Source: Dickeya poaceiphila
GTDB taxonomy: Bacteria > Pseudomonadota > Gammaproteobacteria > Enterobacterales > Enterobacteriaceae
Direction of reading: 5' to 3'
NCBI RefSeq assembly: GCF_007858975.2
Contig: NZ_CP042220.2
Location: forward strand, 2,914,001-2,978,000
DNA length: 64,000 bases
Below are positions 37,536-47,321 of this stretch, piece by piece. The notes below the pieces were generated by a model, which was not told the origin of the DNA, ran no database searches, and worked only from the letters and a program-made list of their open reading frames with translations. Position 1 is the first letter of the stretch, and the number at the start of each line of letters is the position of its first letter. Made by a program: the position numbers and the translations under genes.

Positions 37536-38392
37536 CAGGGGTTCCGCTTGAATTTGCTGAAGTCAGGCTGGCGTTTTTCATTAAAGGCATTGCGGCCCTC
37601 CTGCCCTTCTTCCGTCATGTAGAACAGCATGGTGGCGTTGCCTGCCAGCTCCTGCAACCCGGACTGACCATCACAGTCGGCATTCAACGCAGCTTTCAGG
37701 CAACGCAACGCCATCGGGCTGTTTTGCAACATTTCACGACACCAGCGCACCGTTTCGCGCTCCAGTTCCGCCAGCGGCACCACCGTGTTGACCAGGCCCA
37801 TATCCAGCGCCTGTTGAGCGTCATACTGACGGCACAGGAACCAGATTTCACGGGCTTTTTTCTGCCCCACGATACGCGCCATGTAGGATGCGCCCCATCC
37901 GCCGTCAAAGGAGCCTACACGTGGCCCGGTCTGACCGAAAATGGCATTTTCCGCTGCGATGGTCAGATCGCACATCATATGCAACACATGACCGCCGCCA
38001 ATCGAATACCCGGCGACCATCGCCACCACGGGTTTCGGACAGGTACGAATCTGGCGCTGAAAATCCAGTACGTTGAGGTGATGAACGCCACTGTCGTCTT
38101 TATAGCCGCCGTAATCGCCGCGTACTTTCTGGTCACCGCCGGAGCAAAACGCTTTTTCACCGGCACCGGTCAGGATAATTACGCCGATACCGTCGTCATG
38201 GCGGGCGTTATCCAACGCCTGAATCATCTCTTTTACCGTTTGCGGGCGGAACGCATTGCGCACCTGAGGACGATTGATAGTGATTTTGGCGATGCCATCG
38301 GCCGACTTATGATAGAGGATATCGACAAAATCCCCGCTGCAATCGTGCCATTCTACCGGTGCGTAAAGCAGTTCTTCACTGGGATAAAGCAT
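37535..38392 (-). CDS. menB: 1,4-Dihydroxy-2-naphthoyl-CoA synthase
   Basis: MenB closes the naphthoquinone ring from o-succinylbenzoyl-CoA. The 285-residue crotonase-fold protein equals the E. coli length. The oxyanion loop [33 protein letters not shown] and [13 protein letters not shown] are typical of MenB. ATG 38392 follows AAGGAAG; the open frame continues 33 codons upstream inside menH, which was rejected. The menH stop lies 17 bases into menB, so the two overlap. Confidence 0.98.
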   Translation of the reverse strand: MLYPSEELLYAPVEWHDCSGDFVDILYHKSADGIAKITINRPQVRNAFRPQTVKEMIQALDNARHDDGIGVIILTGAGEKAFCSGGDQKVRGDYGGYKDDSGVHHLNVLDFQRQIRTCPKPVVAMVAGYSIGGGHVLHMMCDLTIAAENAIFGQTGPRVGSFDGGWGASYMARIVGQKKAREIWFLCRQYDAQQALDMGLVNTVVPLAELERETVRWCREMLQNSPMALRCLKAALNADCDGQSGLQELAGNATMLFYMTEEGQEGRNAFNEKRQPDFSKFKRNP

Positions 38393-39173
38393 ATTGAATC
38401 TTCCTTTCGGGATGCGAAATAAACTGACGGACCCGTTCGGCATAACCTGACGGATTCGCCTGATGAGCGTTGTGCCCGGCGCCATCCACACTCAGCAACG
38501 GCAAACGATGCTGTGCGGCCAGCGCCTGGAATTTTGTGTCCTGACTGCCACAGAGGTAACCAAATGGAATCTGTAGCTGGTGTAATGCCTCAATCAGATA
38601 AGGCTGACGAGACAGAGATGTCGCTTCCAGCATATCAGCGATGGCAGGCCCGTGATTGCCGCTGCGCAATACTATCAACGACTCGCGCTGCGTGGGCGAC
38701 AAGCGAGCAAAAACCGGCTGCCGATACCAGTCCGGTAGCACACTCTTCAGCGGTTCGTGACGAAAACGCCGCGCCCAGTCGGCATCATGCTGGCGTCGCG
38801 CCTCACGTTCTTCTGCCGACGCCAGCCCCGGATGTCCGCCTTCCACCAGCAACCCTTGCAAACCGGCAACGCTGCCCTGACAGGCGTGGTACATAGCAAT
38901 GCGTCCGCCCAGCGAATATCCCAGCAGCCAGTAATCCGTCACCGCATGTTGCGCCAGCAACGTGGCCAGTTGTCGGCTTACGTCAGCGAAATCAACCACC
39001 TGCAACGACCGAGACTCGCCGTGCCCCGGTAAATCCACCAGTAACAGCGGCCAGTCAGCCAAATACGGCAATATCGGTTGCCAGTCTTCGCCGCTGCCAA
39101 GCAGCCCATGAAGCACTACCAGCCAGGGTTTTCCCGGCTGTGGCTGCCCCAGACAACGGCAATGCATCACCAC
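38376..39173 (-). CDS. menH: SHCHC synthase MenH
   Basis: MenH eliminates pyruvate from SEPHCHC in menaquinone synthesis. The 265-residue alpha/beta hydrolase has the nucleophile motif GYSLGG (about residues 85-90), the oxyanion region LHGLLGSG and the catalytic His in GAGHNAHQ. Start: GTG 39173 aligns with the E. coli N-terminus (MILHA versus MVMHC) and has GAGG seven bases before it; the ATG at 39167 (TGATG with the menD stop) is an alternative giving two residues less. It overlaps both menD and menB. Confidence 0.94.
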   Translation of the reverse strand: MVMHCRCLGQPQPGKPWLVVLHGLLGSGEDWQPILPYLADWPLLLVDLPGHGESRSLQVVDFADVSRQLATLLAQHAVTDYWLLGYSLGGRIAMYHACQGSVAGLQGLLVEGGHPGLASAEEREARRQHDADWARRFRHEPLKSVLPDWYRQPVFARLSPTQRESLIVLRSGNHGPAIADMLEATSLSRQPYLIEALHQLQIPFGYLCGSQDTKFQALAAQHRLPLLSVDGAGHNAHQANPSGYAERVRQFISHPERKIQYALSQ

Positions 39174-40843
39174 AATGGTACCTCAGCCAGTAACTGTTGC
39201 AGTGTTTCAGCGCCCGCTTTAGGTGCCACCACGACTTCCAGTAGCGTCGTCCCCCCCAACCGCCACCCGGCGCTGACTGCGTCCTGAACCTCAGACCATT
39301 GCTGCGCACGCGCATAACGCAGCCCAAACAACGCCGCCGCATGGCGAAAATCTACCTGCTGCGGCATACAGTAAAAGGCTTCACGCTGTGCTTCCGGTGT
39401 CGGCAGTAACGAGAAAATCTGCCCACCATCGTTGTTTACCACCACCAGCACCAGCGGCGCAGGTGGTTGACGCAGTAACGCTAGCCCGTTGAGGTCATAC
39501 AGCGCCGACAGGTCGCCGACAATAGCGAGCATTGGCCTGGCATTGGCGCGCTGTACGCCCGCCAACGTCGATAACAAGCCATCAATGCCGCTGGCGCCAC
39601 GATTGGCATATACCGGATATCCAGCCGGCAGGCGAGCAAAGGCATCTACCAGCCTCACCGTCAGGCTATTGCCGACGAAAAACTGCCCTTCTGACGGTAG
39701 CAATTCGGTAACGCGATGCGCCAGTTGCGCCTCGCCGAAGCCACCGGACAAGCGTGCGGCCACCTGCCGGGCAACCCGTGCCGCACAGGACTCCACCTCC
39801 GGCGCCCAGGCCGGTTGGGCCACTGCCGGATGCGCCGCCAGCCAGTCGGTAATGTCGGCTACCAACCGGCGGCCACGATGCTGTGCAGGGTCAAGCCGCC
39901 CCGGCAAGCCGTCTACCAGCCAGTACTGTTCAGGTGCTGCCGTTGCCTGCCACTGCAACAGACGTTTACCCGTCAGGCTGGCGCCAAACTGAACGACTAT
40001 CTCAGCCTGACGCAACGTTTTCGCCTGCGGATGCTGAAGCCACAAATCGGCACAGGCCAGCGGTTGACCGGTTTGCGATAACACATCGCCGATAAGCGGC
40101 CAGCCGAGCTGGTGCGCCCAGGCCGCGATTTTCTCCCCAGCCTGCAACGGCACCCGTCCGGCGATCACCACGCCACGTCGCTGCCGCCATTGCGGCCAGT
40201 CTGGCTGCATCAGCGCCATCGGCAACGCACGCTCATTCTGCAGCCAAGGCTGCGGCTGACGCCACCAGTCACCCAGCGACTGTAACCAATCCTGAAACGC
40301 CGTTGGATCGTCTTCGCCATATAACGGCTCGGCGAACGGACAGTTGATATGCAATGCGCCGTGGCGCAGTTCGCCCAATGCATGATCGAGCGCAGAAACC
40401 AGCCAGCGAGCCGGAATATCCGGGGTAGGACGCGGCAAATCCAGCGTTAGCGTCGGATGCGATGCAAACATACCGGGTTGCCGAATCGCCTGATTAGCAC
40501 CACAGTCGATCAGTTCCGGCGGGCGATCCGCCGTCAGTATGACCAGTCGCTCGCCGGTCAGCCCGGCTTCAATAATAGCGGGATAAAGATTGGCCGCCGC
40601 CGTGCCGGAAGTCACCACCACGGCCACGGCTTCGCCAGAGGCTTTGGCTAGCCCCAGCGCCAAATGACCAAGACCACGTTCGTCAAAATGGGTATGGCAT
40701 ACCAACGCAGGATGCGAAGCAGCCGCCAATGTCAACGGCGTAGAACGCGATCCCGGAGCAATGCAGACATGGCGCACGCCCTGACGGCTGAGCGCCTCAA
40801 AAACTACCGTAGCCCAGCGACGGTTAAAAATATGTGTGGACAT
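39167..40843 (-). CDS. menD: SEPHCHC synthase MenD
   Basis: MenD is the thiamine-diphosphate enzyme that adds 2-oxoglutarate to isochorismate. The 558-residue product matches E. coli MenD throughout: [30 protein letters not shown] with the catalytic Glu, [18 protein letters not shown], and the ThDP fold [17 protein letters not shown]...[14 protein letters not shown] 40843 ([10 protein letters not shown]) fits the family; the open frame has 12 more codons without support. It is separated by 98 bp from menF, so an internal promoter is possible. Confidence 0.97.
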   Translation of the reverse strand: MSTHIFNRRWATVVFEALSRQGVRHVCIAPGSRSTPLTLAAASHPALVCHTHFDERGLGHLALGLAKASGEAVAVVVTSGTAAANLYPAIIEAGLTGERLVILTADRPPELIDCGANQAIRQPGMFASHPTLTLDLPRPTPDIPARWLVSALDHALGELRHGALHINCPFAEPLYGEDDPTAFQDWLQSLGDWWRQPQPWLQNERALPMALMQPDWPQWRQRRGVVIAGRVPLQAGEKIAAWAHQLGWPLIGDVLSQTGQPLACADLWLQHPQAKTLRQAEIVVQFGASLTGKRLLQWQATAAPEQYWLVDGLPGRLDPAQHRGRRLVADITDWLAAHPAVAQPAWAPEVESCAARVARQVAARLSGGFGEAQLAHRVTELLPSEGQFFVGNSLTVRLVDAFARLPAGYPVYANRGASGIDGLLSTLAGVQRANARPMLAIVGDLSALYDLNGLALLRQPPAPLVLVVVNNDGGQIFSLLPTPEAQREAFYCMPQQVDFRHAAALFGLRYARAQQWSEVQDAVSAGWRLGGTTLLEVVVAPKAGAETLQQLLAEVPLW

Positions 40844-40941
40844 GATCGACTCAACAACTCCGGTTGCGGGTTGTGGCAATAATTATATTTTTTTTCATCC
40901 GGCCAACTTTGATATAAGCCAGTAACAGGCAATAAATCGCG

Positions 40942-42273
40942 CTATGAAATAGCCTCTTCCAGCAACGATTTCAGTCCAGCAGCTTTGTTTTCCAGTTCCT
41001 GCCATTCTTGTTCTGGATCAGATCCCGCCACAATTCCTGCACCGGCATAGAGCGTCAGTTGCCTCTCCGCCACGCTGGCAGAGCGCAACGCCACACTAAA
41101 TTCAGACTGTTGGCGAGACAGATATCCCGCCGAACCGGCGTACCAGCCACGATGAAACGGCTCATGCCGGGAAAGAAACTCCCGCGCTACAGCACGCGGC
41201 AAACCAGCTACCGCAGCGGTCGGCTGCAGTAAATGCAGACATTCGCTATCCACTCCGCTGCGCAAGGTTGCCTGAATCGTTCGCCGTAAATGCTGCACCT
41301 TGCGCAGGCGAACAATCTCCGGCGGCATCACATCCATCGTCAATGCAGACTGATGCAAACGCTGGCAGATATCGTCCACCACCAGCATGTTTTCACACTG
41401 GTTCTTTACATCGTTCATCAGCCAGTTTGCCAGCTCAGCGGCTTTTTCGTCATTAGGGTCACTCGCCACTGTGCCGGCTAGCGCTTCCGTTTCCAGACGA
41501 GTATGCCGCCGCCGATAGAGCCGTTCGGGGCTGGAGCCGAGAAATGCCTGATACGGCGCGAACGCCAGCATAAAATGATAGCAGCGGTAATTAGCCGCAC
41601 GACTGGCCGCCATCAAGGTAGTCGCTCGTAATGGCTGGTCAAGCGATAAAACCGTAGCTCGCGCTGGCACCACCTTTTCCATCCGCCCGGCGGCGATATC
41701 CGCCAGCGCCTGATGCAATAGCGTGATCCATTGCTGACGATCCGGACAATGGCAGGTGGCTTCAATACGGGTATGTAAAGTCGGCAACGGTTGCAGCGGC
41801 AACAACTGGCTCAGAAAGTCCTGCGCATGACGAGCCTCATCGCGCAACGACATATCACTGAACAGATTGACCCTCAACCGCAGACGTTGTCCTTGCCGTA
41901 ACAAGGCGACGCGTGGCAGAAACAGAAACGCGGCAGTATGCGCCTCTGACGGGCGCGAGCGTTGTTCAAACGCATTCAGCCCCCACAGACGCACGCTGTC
42001 ATCCACATCATCACGTTGCAAGAATGCCTCGGCGTGCGCGATATCCTCAAACACACGTACCTGACCACACACTACCGCTTCTTCGTCGTCCTGACGATGC
42101 TGCCAGTAAAACTGCGGATAGAGCGGCTGTGAGGCCAGCCACGCCAGCAACTGCGAGCTGTCCTGCAACGACATGGTCAGCGTAACTGCATGAAATCCTG
42201 CCTTCTCCGGCAAGGGTTCGTTGAGCGCCTGATGCATCTGGCGCAGCAGGTCAGAGAATTGCTGCACATTCAC
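40942..42273 (-). CDS. menF: Isochorismate synthase MenF
   Basis: MenF converts chorismate to isochorismate and so opens menaquinone synthesis. The 443-residue product has the chorismate-binding C-terminal domain: KVVPARATVL (the catalytic Lys), LGSSPERLYRRR, ETEALAGTVAS, and the Mg-binding E-x-x-E near ENMLVVDD and PEQEWQELENK. It is the first gene of the men operon in the canonical order menF-D-H-B-C-E. Dickeya-type bacteria may also encode a siderophore-dedicated isochorismate synthase (EntC), but the men context settles MenF. Confidence 0.96.
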   Translation of the reverse strand: MNVQQFSDLLRQMHQALNEPLPEKAGFHAVTLTMSLQDSSQLLAWLASQPLYPQFYWQHRQDDEEAVVCGQVRVFEDIAHAEAFLQRDDVDDSVRLWGLNAFEQRSRPSEAHTAAFLFLPRVALLRQGQRLRLRVNLFSDMSLRDEARHAQDFLSQLLPLQPLPTLHTRIEATCHCPDRQQWITLLHQALADIAAGRMEKVVPARATVLSLDQPLRATTLMAASRAANYRCYHFMLAFAPYQAFLGSSPERLYRRRHTRLETEALAGTVASDPNDEKAAELANWLMNDVKNQCENMLVVDDICQRLHQSALTMDVMPPEIVRLRKVQHLRRTIQATLRSGVDSECLHLLQPTAAVAGLPRAVAREFLSRHEPFHRGWYAGSAGYLSRQQSEFSVALRSASVAERQLTLYAGAGIVAGSDPEQEWQELENKAAGLKSLLEEAIS

Positions 42274-42364
42274 CCCGTCACCTAACTGAAAGTGGAGAAT
42301 TATACGGGCCTATCCCTACAAAAAAAAAGTCATTAGCTTGGTTCCTACCACGTAATAACCTGCT

Positions 42365-42552
42365 TATACCCGTCATACTTCAACGTTGCGGTGTGCTGGC
42401 TTTATTACCCGGCCCATCCCTAAGCCTCGCACCTGTGGGTCCGCTGCCAACCGCGTTACAAGGCCTAATGAGCCTTGTCCTAAAGGGCCACACGCGTTGC
42501 GTTGTTCAACACGCGAGCGTGTTGTCCTGCAACTCAAACTATTTTAGGCATA
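42365..42552. repeat. ERIC-ended element with a different core, 188 bp
   Basis: Starts TATACCCGTCATACTTCAA and ends CCTGCAACTCAAACTATTTTAGGCATA, the same termini as the full ERIC element at 6012-6138. The middle lacks the ERIC core (no CCCCAGTCACTTAC or GTAAGCTCCTGGGG). Instead it holds GGCCCATCC...GGGTCC and inverted repeats CAAGGC/GCCTTG (42460-42478 region) and AACACGC/GCGTGTT (about 42508-42523). Longer ERIC variants with internal insertions are known; here the core looks replaced. Confidence 0.75.
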
Positions 42553-43247
42553 CCTACCCGTCACGCCAGTGTTTGAGTCTTTCATCGTCTGCCACCTGCG
42601 GGCCTGACACCTCACCATGGATACTATTACCACAGGCGGTTGGTACACATTATCCACTTGCCTATGGCACTGGCAGCACAACAGCAGCAAGAAACCCTAA
42701 AATCATTTTTCAACCATTCCGCTTCAATACTGCAAAATATTACAAAATAAAACATTAACTTTATCCATGTAAAACGCGCGGTTATATTATTTTTTTACCT
42801 TTTTATCTGCCGTCTTATAAAAAATTTTTACCAGATATATCCAGCATAACCGAAGCTGCCAGTACGCCAGTTTTCCCCGCCACCCAAATCATTTACTGAA
42901 TAGCCTGCTGATAACTCGCCGCCCCATCACCGTATTGACTTAAAATTGCAACGCTTTCAGGGTATAAAATATTTTGTCACGTTTTATTTTCTTATTTAGT
43001 GGAATAACACATCAGGTCAAATTTCCATTATTTGGAAACACGACCCAATCAGGTGGGAACTACGTGCTACTTAGCCAGATCTGAAGATAAAAAGCGCATG
43101 AAAAGCGAATACACTCGCATCTGGTAATATATCTTCACTAACGATAATCTCATCCTGGTTATATTTTCCGCCTCACCACCGCACAGAATGAAAAAGCCGA
43201 TCAGCATAATAAGCATTAAGTGACAAAATTCTTACACCCGACAATTC
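42553..43247. other. Non-coding gap between menF and micF (no gene supported)
   Basis: About 700 bp, mostly A/T-rich, with many stops on both strands. An open frame at 42393-42758 has no ribosome site and no familiar sequence. On the minus strand a 32-codon stretch (42828-42926) stands out by amino-acid pattern and is reported as a possible gene relic. The region holds the place ompC occupies in E. coli, but no porin gene is present. Confidence 0.6.
42828..42926 (-). pseudogene. Possible protein-gene relic on the minus strand
   Basis: Reading from 42926 to the TAA at 42828-42830 gives WGGELSAGYSVNDLGGG followed by ENWRTGSFGYAGYIW: 32 codons rich in glycine and aromatic residues, with an upstream in-frame stop and no start. 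The composition and orientation resemble a piece of outer-membrane barrel, and the ompC gene of E. coli is divergent from micF in this position, but I cannot show homology. It could be chance. Confidence 0.25.
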
Positions 43248-43253
43248 TAGAAT
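43248..43253 (+). promoter_or_regulatory. Inferred -10 element of micF
   Basis: TAGAAT is at -12 to -7 relative to the G at 43260, where the conserved micF 5' end begins. It differs from TATAAT at one base. The -35 region is poor, fitting an activator-dependent promoter (OmpR, Rob/SoxS/MarA in E. coli). Confidence 0.55.
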
Positions 43254-43259
43254 TATCTC

Positions 43260-43332
43260 GCTATCATCACATTCTTTACTCCGCTTTATTGTAAATTATC
43301 TTCATATTGCCGGGCTTGTCCCGGCATTTTTT
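43260..43332 (+). ncRNA. micF: MicF-like small RNA
   Basis: MicF is an Hfq-dependent RNA that blocks translation of the porin ompF by pairing with its 5' end. The 73-nt candidate begins GCTATCATCA, the same ten bases as E. coli MicF, which form part of the pairing seed, continues with a pyrimidine/A-rich segment, and ends with an intrinsic terminator: GCCGGG, loop CTTGT, CCCGGC, then ATTTTTT (43309-43332). It lies on the same side of rcsD as in E. coli, where the order is ompC-micF-rcsD. Shorter than the 93-nt E. coli RNA. No other gene can explain the terminator. Confidence 0.78.
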
Positions 43333-43459
43333 ATCTCCGCGCGGATTATGGAATCCTTCCCGCATTTTCTGCCAACGAAACATATCCCCTTTCGATAAAA
43401 CGTCGTAGTTGTGGTAAAAATATCCCTCTGCCAGATTCAGCGACGATAGTTATTCAACA

Positions 43460-44641
43460 ATGACAACCTTAATCCCCTCAGCACTAAGCCAGTCACAGCG
43501 ATTGGATGACAAACCGGTACAATTTGCCACACGAGCGGTATTTTTCATCACCGGGACGGTAATATCGGCCTGGGCACCGCTGGTGCCTTACGCCAAGTCC
43601 CGTCTTGATATCAACGATGCATCGTTAGGCATGTTGCTGCTGATGATTGCTATCGGTTCGCTAACTGCAATGCCGCTGGCAGGCATTGTTAGCGCCCGTG
43701 TGGGATGCCGCCGGGTCATGCTGTCTGCGGCAGTTCCGCTGTTTATCCTGCTGCCGACGCTGACGCAGATCTCCACCCTGCCTGCCATGGCGGTATTGCT
43801 ATTCCTGTTTGGCACCGCCATTGGGTTGCTGGACGTCACCATGAATATTCAGGCGGTGGTGGTCGAGAAAGCCAGTGAAAGGGCAATGATGTCCGGATTT
43901 CACAGCTTTTACAGCGTCGGGGGCATTGCTGGCGCAGGCGGCGTCAGCAGCCTGCTGTGGCTCGGTTGTCCACCATTGTGGGCGACAATCATCATGATGT
44001 TACTACTCGGTATGTTGCTGTTATGCGGCACCCATCGTCATTTGTTGCATGGTTCAGGTCATGCAGAACGGACTCCGCTATTTGTCCGACCACGCGGCGT
44101 GGTGATAACCATCGGTACGCTTTGCTTCGTTATGTTTCTGGCGGAAGGCGCAATACTGGACTGGAGCGCCCTGTTTCTTAGTGCCGAACGTGGACTTGAT
44201 TCCCGACTGGCAGGCGTTGGTTATGCTGCATTTTCCATCGCCATGACGCTGGGGCGACTCAATGGCGACAGGTTGACGCAAAAGCTGGGACGTTACGTTA
44301 TGGCTGCCGGCGGCAGTTTATGCGCCTCACTGGGCCTGTTGCTGGCAATTGCACTGGATAATCCGATTACCGCGATAGCAGGATTTACTCTGGTCGGCCT
44401 CGGAACCTCCAATGTAGTGCCGATTCTGTTTTCTGCTGCAGGCCGCCAACAGGTCATGCCCGTCGGACTGGCGATTGCATCAGTAAGTACGCTCGGTTAT
44501 ACCGGTATTTTAACCGGCCCGGCACTGCTCGGTTTCATCGCCGAATGGAGCAGTCTCTGTGTGGCGCTGGCTGTTGTCGCAGTGCTATTACTCGCAGCCA
44601 GCCTCAACATCCGCCCTCTTACTCGTTCACCAGGAGCCTGA
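43460..44641 (+). CDS. Major facilitator superfamily transporter (YbjJ-like)
   Basis: A 393-residue inner-membrane transporter with about 12 membrane segments in two halves joined by a short basic loop (HRHLLHGSGHAERTP). The half-way motif FLAEGAILDWSALFL and the RVGCRRVM loop after segment 2 recall the E. coli YbjJ group, whose substrate is not known. The ATG at 43460 has no strong ribosome site. The stop lies only 4 bp before the rcsD ATG, so the two are probably co-transcribed. In E. coli no gene lies between micF and rcsD, so this is an insertion relative to that order. Confidence 0.88.
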   Translation: MTTLIPSALSQSQRLDDKPVQFATRAVFFITGTVISAWAPLVPYAKSRLDINDASLGMLLLMIAIGSLTAMPLAGIVSARVGCRRVMLSAAVPLFILLPTLTQISTLPAMAVLLFLFGTAIGLLDVTMNIQAVVVEKASERAMMSGFHSFYSVGGIAGAGGVSSLLWLGCPPLWATIIMMLLLGMLLLCGTHRHLLHGSGHAERTPLFVRPRGVVITIGTLCFVMFLAEGAILDWSALFLSAERGLDSRLAGVGYAAFSIAMTLGRLNGDRLTQKLGRYVMAAGGSLCASLGLLLAIALDNPITAIAGFTLVGLGTSNVVPILFSAAGRQQVMPVGLAIASVSTLGYTGILTGPALLGFIAEWSSLCVALAVVAVLLLAASLNIRPLTRSPGA

Positions 44642-44645
44642 TTTC

Positions 44646-47315
44646 ATGCCTGCGGCTATCATGCGCTTTTTTCTGCTGTTTATCCTGTTACTGCTGCTGA
44701 CGACCGGCACCTACAGCTATAACTACATCAACTGTTGGATGACGGAGAAAAAATCCACCGTGGCGAACATTGCAGAAGGAATGCAAAGACGCATTGATGC
44801 TTACCGCTTTTTTACTGATCAAATCTACAAAAATTTGCCCAATGATCCGACACAGCACGATCCCCTCAACATCAATCTGATTACGCTGATGCCAAACGTG
44901 TTTTACGTTGAGAAAAGCGGTCACAAAACAGATGCATTGATTTTCGGGCCATATGACAAAGCCACCGTTGACGTAATGTACCGAATCTCACAATACCTGG
45001 ACGTATTGTGGGGCGCGAAAACAGGTATTTATTCAATGTACTACCTCAATGGCCTGGACAATAGTCTGACGATGGTATCCACCCAGCCGTTGAAGGACAT
45101 CTCGTCGCAACTTCGTGGCAGTTATCTTTCATCCATGGTGGAGTCGCGTAAAACCGAGATGCTGCAACAGGCCAATACACTGGATGAACGGGAAAGCTTT
45201 TCTCCGTTGCGAAAACTGCGTTTTTACAACGATTACTATTTTACCCTGCGCACGACGTTCAATCAGCCTGGTCATCTGGCTACGGTCATTGCTTTCGATC
45301 TGTCCATCAACGATCTGATTCCGCACACCATGTCGCGGGATAACTTCATGCTGCGCAAGCAAACGCCACCGATCAATGCCGACGTCAGCTCAGACAACGA
45401 GATTCCCACCGACATTCGCCGCGAAGGCACCCTGCTGGAAGTCACCGCCCAGTTAATGAACTCACCTATCAAGCTGGTCTATGCTATTCCTCTGAGTTGG
45501 CTCGTTGCCGACACGCTGCGCAACAATATCTGGGTAATTGCTCTCAACCTGGCGTTGCTGTTTATTTCACTATCGGGGCTTTATGTTTTACGGCGTTACT
45601 CTGCCCGTCCCAAAGATGACCAGTCCCATCACCTGCAAGAACAACAACGGATGTACAGTGAGATAGTCAGCCGCATCCCAATCGGGGTGCTGGTTTACGA
45701 TTTCAGCAACAATAAAGTGATGGTGGCAAACACGCTGGCAGAAAGGCTATATCCACACCTTAGCCTGAAGAAAATCTCCACGCTTGCAGAAGAACACCAC
45801 GGTGTTATTCAAGCCACAGTGGACAACGAAATGTACGAGGTACGCGTTTTCCACAGCCAACATACGCCGTCACTATGCCTGTTCCTACTACGCGAGCAGG
45901 ATCAGGAAATATTGGTTACCAAAAAACTGCAACTGGCGCAGCAGGAATTCGATAAAAATGTCTCGGTTCGCAAGCGTCTGTTTCGCAACCTGAGCCAGGA
46001 GTTCAAGCAACCACTGTCTGCCGTGCACCAGTTGGCGCTGGCGCTACACAAAACCGACACTTCACCGGAACAGCAGAAAACGCTTCAGGCGCTGCTCGCC
46101 GAAACCAGCAGCGCCATCCGGTTGATGGAAAACATCGCCCTGCAGGCAAAGCTGGAAACAATGGAATGGCATCTGGTACATGACTCGTTTTCACCGTTGA
46201 CACTGATAGACGATTTGATTTTAGAGCTACTGCCGCGTATCCAGCAAAAGGGACTTAAGCTGTTCAATCACTACAAACTCGACCCGCGCCAGACCTATTC
46301 AGGCGACAGCGAGTTACTCAAGAAAACCCTGTCGCTGCTGCTGGATTACTCCATCACCAATACCGACTACGGTAAAATCACCTTGTCCTTCGAGCCTTCA
46401 GCACATTCTACCGAGCAGTTGCTGATCCGCATCAGTGATACCGGCACGAATATCTCCGGCATGGAGCGGGATAATCTGATGCATCCGTTTGCCACTACGC
46501 CACAATCTGATCACTTCCGGCACAATTCCGGATTAACCCTATTCCTATGTAATCAACTCTGCAACAAATTGGGAGGTCAACTGCAAATCAATAGTCGGCC
46601 GGGGCTTGGAACCCAGTATGTACTGACATTGAAAATGCAGCCGGACCCACTACCTTCGGAAGAAGATGAGAAATTATTGGACGACATCACGTTGCTCCTG
46701 AACATCACCTCGGACGAGGTTCGTACCATCGTTAGCCGTATAGTAAGCAGTTGGGGTGCGGATGTGGTGGTATATGACGAGCGGCTGGTGAATCAGGATG
46801 CGGAAATAACCATTACCGACGACCCCAACAGAGTAACCAACGATACCTTGCTGGTAACCAGTGATGATACTCAGTTGGTGCCGCTGGGTCAGCGTCGTAT
46901 GCGCACCAACTACAATATCAGCCAACTGCTGCAGGATGGCCTGCTAAAACTGATTGAACAACATTTGGAGATAAATCAGGACGATGACCAATCTGAAGAA
47001 CAGGACGACATTGGTTTCTATGTCCGCCAGTTACGCAACAGTGACTACTATTCCCTGTTTGTTGATACAGTACCGGAGGACATAAAGAGACTATATACTG
47101 AGGCCCAAAATGGCGACTTTTTGTCACTCGCGCAAACCGCACACCGCCTGAAGGGTGTCTTTGCTATGCTGAATCTTCACCCCGGCAAGCAGTTATGTGA
47201 AGCGCTGGAAAAGCTTATTACCACCCAGGATCGCGCTCAGATAGAACCCCAACTTCAACAGATTGAAGGGTTCGTCGTAGCATTGCTGCAGCCCGGTGGC
47301 CAACAATATGAGTAA
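44646..47315 (+). CDS. rcsD: Phosphotransfer protein RcsD
   Basis: RcsD passes phosphate from the hybrid kinase RcsC to RcsB in the envelope-stress/capsule phosphorelay. The 889-residue product has a membrane segment near the N-terminus (FFLLFILLLLLTTGTYSYNY), a periplasmic domain to about residue 290, a second membrane segment (NNIWVIALNLALLFISLSGLYVL), a pseudo-kinase region without the kinase histidine, the ABL domain, and a C-terminal HPt domain with H833 in AHRLKG. Length nearly equals E. coli RcsD (890). ATG 44646 is 10 bases after AGGAG; a further ATG at 44661 is possible. Confidence 0.96.
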   Translation: MPAAIMRFFLLFILLLLLTTGTYSYNYINCWMTEKKSTVANIAEGMQRRIDAYRFFTDQIYKNLPNDPTQHDPLNINLITLMPNVFYVEKSGHKTDALIFGPYDKATVDVMYRISQYLDVLWGAKTGIYSMYYLNGLDNSLTMVSTQPLKDISSQLRGSYLSSMVESRKTEMLQQANTLDERESFSPLRKLRFYNDYYFTLRTTFNQPGHLATVIAFDLSINDLIPHTMSRDNFMLRKQTPPINADVSSDNEIPTDIRREGTLLEVTAQLMNSPIKLVYAIPLSWLVADTLRNNIWVIALNLALLFISLSGLYVLRRYSARPKDDQSHHLQEQQRMYSEIVSRIPIGVLVYDFSNNKVMVANTLAERLYPHLSLKKISTLAEEHHGVIQATVDNEMYEVRVFHSQHTPSLCLFLLREQDQEILVTKKLQLAQQEFDKNVSVRKRLFRNLSQEFKQPLSAVHQLALALHKTDTSPEQQKTLQALLAETSSAIRLMENIALQAKLETMEWHLVHDSFSPLTLIDDLILELLPRIQQKGLKLFNHYKLDPRQTYSGDSELLKKTLSLLLDYSITNTDYGKITLSFEPSAHSTEQLLIRISDTGTNISGMERDNLMHPFATTPQSDHFRHNSGLTLFLCNQLCNKLGGQLQINSRPGLGTQYVLTLKMQPDPLPSEEDEKLLDDITLLLNITSDEVRTIVSRIVSSWGADVVVYDERLVNQDAEITITDDPNRVTNDTLLVTSDDTQLVPLGQRRMRTNYNISQLLQDGLLKLIEQHLEINQDDDQSEEQDDIGFYVRQLRNSDYYSLFVDTVPEDIKRLYTEAQNGDFLSLAQTAHRLKGVFAMLNLHPGKQLCEALEKLITTQDRAQIEPQLQQIEGFVVALLQPGGQQYE

Positions 47316-47321
47316 AAAACA

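Noticed and set aside
42393..42758. 121-codon open frame in the menF-micF gap
   Set aside because: It runs through the ERIC-ended repeat into A/T-rich DNA, has no ribosome site, and its composition is not protein-like.
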